Source: an uncultured bacterium (GTDB taxonomy: Bacteria; Bacteroidota; Bacteroidia; Sphingobacteriales; Sphingobacteriaceae). Taken from it: DNA of 5,915 bases. The number at the start of each line of letters is the position of its first letter. The first letter of the stretch is position 1. The translations under genes and the position numbers were made by a program. Below the pieces are notes generated by a model that ran no database searches, had not been told where the DNA came from, and worked only from the letters and a program-made list of their open reading frames with translations. This document shows, piece by piece, positions 5,082 to 5,915 of the stretch. The DNA is taken from positions 1-5,915 of the forward strand of contig CAJBVG010000030.1 of the NCBI GenBank assembly GCA_903958995.1, in the 5' to 3' direction.

Positions 5082-5915
5082 ATGAACAAAGATAAAATAC
5101 GAGTCCTCTATATAGATGATGAGGTGAATAACCTGCATTCATTTAAAGCATTGTTCCGAAAAGATTACGATATACTTATTGCAGATTCTGCCGAAGAGGG
5201 AACTAAACTATTAGCTGAAGAGCAAGTTCATGTAATTATTTGCGATCAGCGAATGCCGGGGATGACGGGGGTAGAATTCTTCGAATCTATTTTAGTGAAG
5301 TATCCGCATCCAATTAGAATTTTACTAACCGGGTATACCGATATACAAGCAGTTGTTGAAGCAATTAACCGTGGCCAGATTTATCGTTTTATAGATAAAC
5401 CTTGGGATCAACAAGTGTTATCTGTTGCTATTCAAAACGCATTTGAAATTTATCACACAAAATTTTTACTACGTGAACAAAATGTTCAGTTGAAAAAAGC
5501 CTATGATGAATTGGATAAATTCATCTACAGTGCTTCGCACGATTTACGTGCACCTTTAGCCTCCATCTTAGGTATTATTAAAGTGGCCAAAACGGATGAT
5601 GCTGCTAAGATGCCAGAATACATTGATATGATAGATCATACCGTAAATCGTATGGATGCTTTTGTGCAAAATATTATAAAGTATTACAGAAGTAATCGTG
5701 TTGATGTAGAAGTTGCGCAAATTGATTTTTCTAAAATTGTTGGAGAGATTATTTCAGATTTAGATCATCATATTAAAGACTCTAGTATAAAATTTCAAAA
5801 AAATATTTCGGAACCCGTTTTTATTCGATCTGACGAAAGTAGAGTGAGAATAATTCTGAATAATATTTTACTTAACGCGATGAAATTTCATCATGACACG
5901 AGTACAAACAAACAA
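5082..5915 (+). CDS. Receiver-histidine kinase protein (partial, runs off the window)
   Basis: The open frame starts at ATG 5082, one base after the previous stop, and continues for 278 codons to the window edge without a stop. Residues about 6-125 are a full receiver with D12/D13, phosphoacceptor D55 in ICDQRMPG, T83 in LLTGYTDIQA and K106 in DKPWD. A helical linker (126-148) leads to a HisKA domain with FIYSASHDLRAPL, where H153 is the phosphorylatable histidine. The start of a HATPase domain is present, with an N box at about 256-268 (N260, N261, N265). The G1, F and G2 boxes would lie past the window end. There is no sensor or membrane segment, so its input is most likely phosphate from the 7TMR-DISM kinase just upstream. 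This receiver-then-kinase order is a known hybrid variant in Bacteroidota. The receiver is a close paralogue of the lone regulator at 538-1002. Its own output partner must lie outside the window, or be that lone regulator. Confidence 0.93.
   Translation, partial: MNKDKIRVLYIDDEVNNLHSFKALFRKDYDILIADSAEEGTKLLAEEQVHVIICDQRMPGMTGVEFFESILVKYPHPIRILLTGYTDIQAVVEAINRGQIYRFIDKPWDQQVLSVAIQNAFEIYHTKFLLREQNVQLKKAYDELDKFIYSASHDLRAPLASILGIIKVAKTDDAAKMPEYIDMIDHTVNRMDAFVQNIIKYYRSNRVDVEVAQIDFSKIVGEIISDLDHHIKDSSIKFQKNISEPVFIRSDESRVRIILNNILLNAMKFHHDTSTNKQ

Noticed and set aside
1..5915. Mobile element, CRISPR array or defence system built around the ThiF-like gene
   Set aside because: No transposase, integrase, terminal repeats or CRISPR repeat-spacer pattern was seen. 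ThiF-like proteins occur in some ubiquitin-like antiphage operons, but no E2, deubiquitinase, nucleotidyltransferase or effector gene is present here.

Overview
The window is AT-rich and looks like Bacteroidota DNA. Starts have no strong Shine-Dalgarno and follow A-rich leaders. There is a 7TMR-DISM histidine kinase of a type common in that phylum, receivers with the DQRMPG/LLTGY/KPWD signature, and a small XRE regulator with a coiled-coil, lysine-rich tail. I cannot name the genus.

Layout. Positions 1-177 are non-coding and hold several short direct repeats and one perfect palindrome. An XRE-family regulator (178-537, +) follows. It converges with a stand-alone response regulator (538-1002, -), and the two stop codons abut with no base between them. 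A 130-bp divergent intergenic region (1003-1132) separates that regulator from a compact four-gene plus-strand run. The run is an E1/ThiF-like adenylating protein (1133-2227), a GNAT-fold acyltransferase that may lean toward autoinducer/N-acyl-amino-acid synthases (2243-2935), a 7TMR-DISM sensor histidine kinase (2939-5080), and a receiver-histidine kinase protein (5082 to beyond the window end). Gaps inside the run are 15, 3 and 1 bp, so co-transcription is very likely.

How the genes may work together (inference). The first two genes look like small-molecule enzymes: one activates a carboxylate with ATP, the other transfers an acyl group. The next two look like a signalling chain: a periplasmic ligand-binding domain feeds a 7TM kinase, then a receiver that carries its own kinase domain. 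The divergent lone receiver is a close paralogue of the receiver in the last gene (69 of the first 125 positions identical by hand alignment, no gaps), so it could be a second phosphate acceptor of the same kinases. The arrangement suggests a make-and-sense or modify-and-sense cassette, possibly a signalling-metabolite system unlike the classical LuxI/LuxR type. The substrate, product and ligand cannot be read from the sequence. The only DNA-binding domain in the window is the XRE protein.
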